From Takakia lepidozioides (Eukaryota > Streptophyta > Takakiopsida > Takakiales > Takakiaceae), in the NCBI GenBank assembly GCA_030704615.1, contig CM060734.1, positions 26,784,001 through 26,848,000 of the forward strand: a DNA stretch of 64,000 bases, given 5' to 3'. Below are positions 60,501 to 64,000 of the stretch, piece by piece. Below the pieces are notes generated by a model that worked only from the letters and a program-made list of their open reading frames with translations, did not search any database and was not told the origin of the DNA. The stretch's first letter is position 1; each line of letters opens with the position of its first letter. Position numbers and translations under genes: made by a program.

Positions 60501-63500
60501 ATACCTTGTCACATGCTCCTCTCAAGTATGAAATTCAATCAAAATTGATTGAAAGGGTGAACCTATCGTCGATGTGTCAAATGATCCTTGATTGCTTTCA
60601 AACATTGCGGGAGTGTGTTGGACATACCTTGTCAGAGGTACGTGTCGAGTATCAAGTCAATCGAAATTGATTCAAAGGGTGAACCCATCGTTCGATGTTC
60701 AAATGAATTTTTGATTGCTTTCAATCTTTGCGAGTGTGTTGGACTTACCTTGTTAGAGGTACATGTGGAGTATCAGGTCAATCAAAATTGATTCAAAGGG
60801 TGAACCCATCGTTCGATGTTCAAATGATTTTTGATTGCTTTCAATCTTTGCGAGTGTGTCGGACATACCTTGTCACATGCTCCTCTCAAGTATGAAGTCA
60901 ATCAAAAGTGATTGAAAGGGTGAACCTATCGTTCGATGTTCAAATGATCTTTGATTGCTTTCAAACATTGCGAGTGTGTTGGACATACCTTGTCACATTG
61001 CTCCTCTCAAGTATGAAGTCAATCAAAAACTGATTGAAAGGGTGAACCTATCGTTCGATGTTCAAATGATCTTTGACTGCTTTCAAACATTGCGAGTGTG
61101 TTGGACATACCTTGTCAGAGGTACGTGTGGAGTATCAGGTCAATCGAAATTGTTTGAAAGGGTGAACCCATCGTTCGATGTTCAAATGAATTTTTGATTG
61201 CTTTCAATCTTTGCATGAGTGTTGGACATACCTTGTCACATGCTCCTCTCAAGTATGAAGTCAATCAAAATTGATTGAAAGGGTGAACCCATCGTTCGAT
61301 GTTCCAATGATTTTTGATTGCTTTCAAACATTGCGAGTGTGTTGGACATACCTTGTCAGAGGTACGTGTAGAGTATAAGGTCAATCGAAATTGATTCAAA
61401 GGGTGAACCCATCGTTCGATGTTCAAATGAATTTTTGATTGCTTTCAATCTTTGCATGTGTGTTGGACATACCTTGTCACATGCTCCTCTCAAGTATGAA
61501 GTCAATCAAAATTGATTGAAAGGGTGAACCTATCGTTCGATGTTCAAATGATCTTTGATTGCTTTCAAACATTGCGAGTGTGTTGGACATACCTTGTCAG
61601 AGGTACGTGTCGAGTATCAGGTCAATCGAAATTGATTCAAAGGGTGAACCCATCGTTCGATGTTCAAATGATTTTTGATTGCTTTCAAACATTGCGAGTG
61701 TGTTGGACATACCTTGTCAAATGCTCCTCTCAAGTATGAATCAATCAAAATTGATTGAAAGGGTGAACCCATCGTTCGATGTTCGAATGATTTTTGATTG
61801 CTTTCAAACATTGCGAGTGTGTTGGATATACCTTGTCAGAGGTACGTGTCGAGTATCAGGTCAATCGAAATTGATTCAAAGGGTGAACCCATCGTTCGAT
61901 GTTCAAATGAATTTTTGATTGCTTTCAATCTTTGCGAGTGTGTTGGACATACCTTGTCACATGCTCCTCTCAAGTATGAAGTCAATCAAAATTGATTGAA
62001 AGGGTGAACCCATCGTTCGATGTTCAAATGATTTTTGATTGCTTTCAAACATTGCGAGTGTGTTGGACATACCTTGTCAAATGCTCATCTCAAGTATGAA
62101 TTCAATCAAAATTGATTGAAAGGGTGAACCCATCGTTCGATGTTCAAATGAATTTTTGATTGCTTTCAAACATGCGAGTGTGTTGGACATACCTTGTCAA
62201 AGGTACGTGTCGAGTATCAGGTCAACCGAAATTGATTCAAAGGGTGAACCCATCGTTCGATGTTCAAATGAAATTTTGATTGCTTTCAATCTCTGCGAGT
62301 GTGTTGGACATACCTTGTCACATGCTCCTCTCAAGTATGAAGTCAATCAAAATTGATTGAAAGGGTGAACCTATCGTTCGATGTTCAAATGATCTTTAAT
62401 TTCTTTCAAACATTGCGAGTGTGTTGGACATACCTTGTCAAAGGTATGTGTCGACTATCAGGTCAATCGAAATTGATTCAAAGGGTGAACCCATCGTTCG
62501 ATGTTCAAATGAATTTTTGATAGCTTTCAATCTTTGCGAGTGTGTTGGACATACCTTGTCACATGCTCCTCTCAAGTATGAAGTCAATCAACATTGATTG
62601 AAAGGGTGAACCTATCGTTCGATGTTCAAATGATCTTTGATTGCTTTCAAACATTGCGAGTGTGTTGGACATACCTTGTCTGAGGTAGGTGTCGAATATC
62701 AGGTCAATCAAAATTGATTGAAAGGGTGATCCCATCGTTCGATGTTCAAATGATTTTTGATTGCTTTCAAACATTGCGAGTGTGTTGGACATACCTTGTC
62801 AAATGCTCCTCTCAAGTATGAATTCAATCAAAATTGATTGAAAGGGTGAACCCATCGTTCGATGTTCAAATGATTTTTCATTGCTTTCAAACATTGCGAG
62901 TGTGTTGGACATACCTTGTCAGAGGTCCGTGTCGAGTATCAGGTTAATCGAAATTGATTCAAAGGGTCAACCCATCGTTCGATGTTCAAATGAATTTTTG
63001 ATTGCTTTCAATCTTTGCGAGTGTGTTGGACATACCTTGTCACATGCTCCTCTCAAGTATGAAGTCAATCAACATTGATTGAAAGGGTGAACCTATCGTT
63101 CGATGTTCAAATGATCTTTGATTGCTTTCAAACATTGCGAGTGTGTTGGACATACCTTGTCTGAGGTAGGTGTCGAATATCAGGTCAATCAAAATTGATT
63201 GAAAGGGTGATCCCATCGTTCGATGTTCAAATGATTTTTGATTGCTTTCAAACATTGCGAGTGTGTTGGACATACCTTGTCAAATGCTCCTCTCAAGTAT
63301 GAATTCAATCAAAATTGATTGAAAGGGTGAACCCATCGTTCGATGTTCAAATGATTTTTCATTGCTTTCAAACATTGCGAGTGTGTTGGACATACCTTGT
63401 CAGAGGTACGTGTCGAGTATCAGGTTAATCGAAATTGATTCAAAGGGTCAACCCATCGTTCGATGTTCAAATGAATTTTTGATTGCTTTCAATCTTTGCG

Positions 63501-64000
63501 AGTGTGTTGGACATACCTTGTTAGAGGTTTGTGTCGAGTATCAGGTCAATCAAAATTGATTGAAAGGGTGAACCTATCGTTCGATGTTCAAATGATCTTT
63601 GATTCTTTCAAACATTGCGAGTGTATTGGACATACCTTGTCAGAGGTATGTGTCGAATATCAGGTCAATCAAAATTGATTGAAAGGGTCAACCCATCGTT
63701 CGATGTTCAAATGATTTTTGATTGCTTTCAAACATTAGGAGTGTGTTGGACATACCTTGTCAAATGCTCCTCTCAAGTATGAATTCAATCAAAATTGATT
63801 GAAAGGGTGAACCCATCGTTCGATGTTCAAATGATTTTTGATTGCTTTCAAACATTGCGAGTGTGTTGGACATACCTTGTCAGAGGTACGTGTGGAGTAT
63901 CAGGTCAATCGAAATTCATTCAAAGGGTCAACCCATCGTGCGATGTTCAAATGGATTTTTGATTGCTTTCAATCTTTGCATGTGTGTTGGACATACCTTG
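54569..64000. repeat. 120-bp tandem satellite with ~3.73-kb higher-order repeat
   Basis: Continuous array of about 78 monomers to the window end, unit 120 bp (GAGTGTGTTGGACATACCTT recurs every 120 bp). Two main monomer types mix, often alternating: one with CACATGCTCCTCTCAAGTATG, the other with CAGAGGTACGTGTCGAGTATC. Rare variants recur at long intervals: ATTAGGAGTG at 56271, 59996 and 63734; CGTGCGATG at 56474, 60201 and 63937; GTGTCGACTATC near 55460, 58708 and 62444. The long period is about 3.73 kb (31 monomers), or 3.25 kb where a 481-bp four-monomer duplication is absent. All 65-79-codon frames in it are satellite artefacts. Location type (centromeric, subtelomeric or interstitial) cannot be told from the window. 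Confidence 0.95.

Noticed and set aside
54569-64000. Dozens of 60-80-codon ORFs with near-identical sequences as a peptide family
   Set aside because: They follow the 120-bp tandem unit on both strands. A period divisible by three keeps frames open, and no start context, domain or selection signal is visible.
51441-64000. CRISPR array
   Set aside because: The repeats are head-to-tail 120-bp monomers without unique spacers, in a eukaryotic genome.

Overview
The window looks like a transposon-rich nuclear segment from a green (streptophyte) plant. The evidence is a spliced MRS2/MGT-type magnesium transporter that closely fits the plant family, plant-type hAT, Ty3/gypsy, Ty1/copia, Mutator-like and LINE elements, and a large tandem satellite. 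A cytosine methyltransferase resembling DNMT3 rather than the rearranged DRM enzymes argues against a flowering plant. A charophyte alga, bryophyte, lycophyte or fern fits better, but this is inference and no species is claimed.

Layout. 0.3-5.3 kb: a decayed hAT (BED zinc finger/DUF659) element whose two ends are arrays of a GCGACC...GGTCGC palindrome, inverted relative to each other; a tRNA-derived SINE sits in the left array. 5.55-8.2 kb: a 5'-truncated Ty3/gypsy element (RNase H, integrase, PHD finger remnant, polypurine tract, 3' LTR). 8.6-13.9 kb: a strongly C-rich, G-poor stretch with long low-complexity ORFs that are probably not genes, ending in one 158-codon ORF of ordinary composition. 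14-19.3 kb: mostly non-coding, with a fold-back MITE, a small repeat family and a copia gag/PBS remnant.

19.35-28.9 kb is the genic core. A five-exon MRS2-like gene on the + strand (one GC-AG intron) faces, tail to tail, minus-strand coding sequence. That contains at least four exons of the C-terminal half of a DNMT3-like methyltransferase (27.13-28.90 kb) and a further chain of phase-compatible exons of unknown product (24.26-26.78 kb).

29.7-43.5 kb: a Mutator-like transposase (Cys/His N-terminal domain, SWIM C-terminal zinc finger) lies in a long AT-rich tract dotted with the short palindrome TTTCGCNNGCGAAA. Two nearly identical ~812-bp non-autonomous hAT elements, in opposite orientations and each with its own perfect 8-bp target duplication, are inserted in it.

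44.4-64 kb: satellite territory. Diverged ~120-bp monomers flank a dead L1-like LINE (45-53.4 kb), which is itself split by a 1.65-kb insert carrying about ten satellite monomers. From 54.57 kb to the window end the satellite runs in the opposite orientation as a continuous array with a higher-order repeat of about 3.73 kb (about 31 monomers). The real host genes are few; most of the window is mobile or repetitive DNA in various stages of decay.
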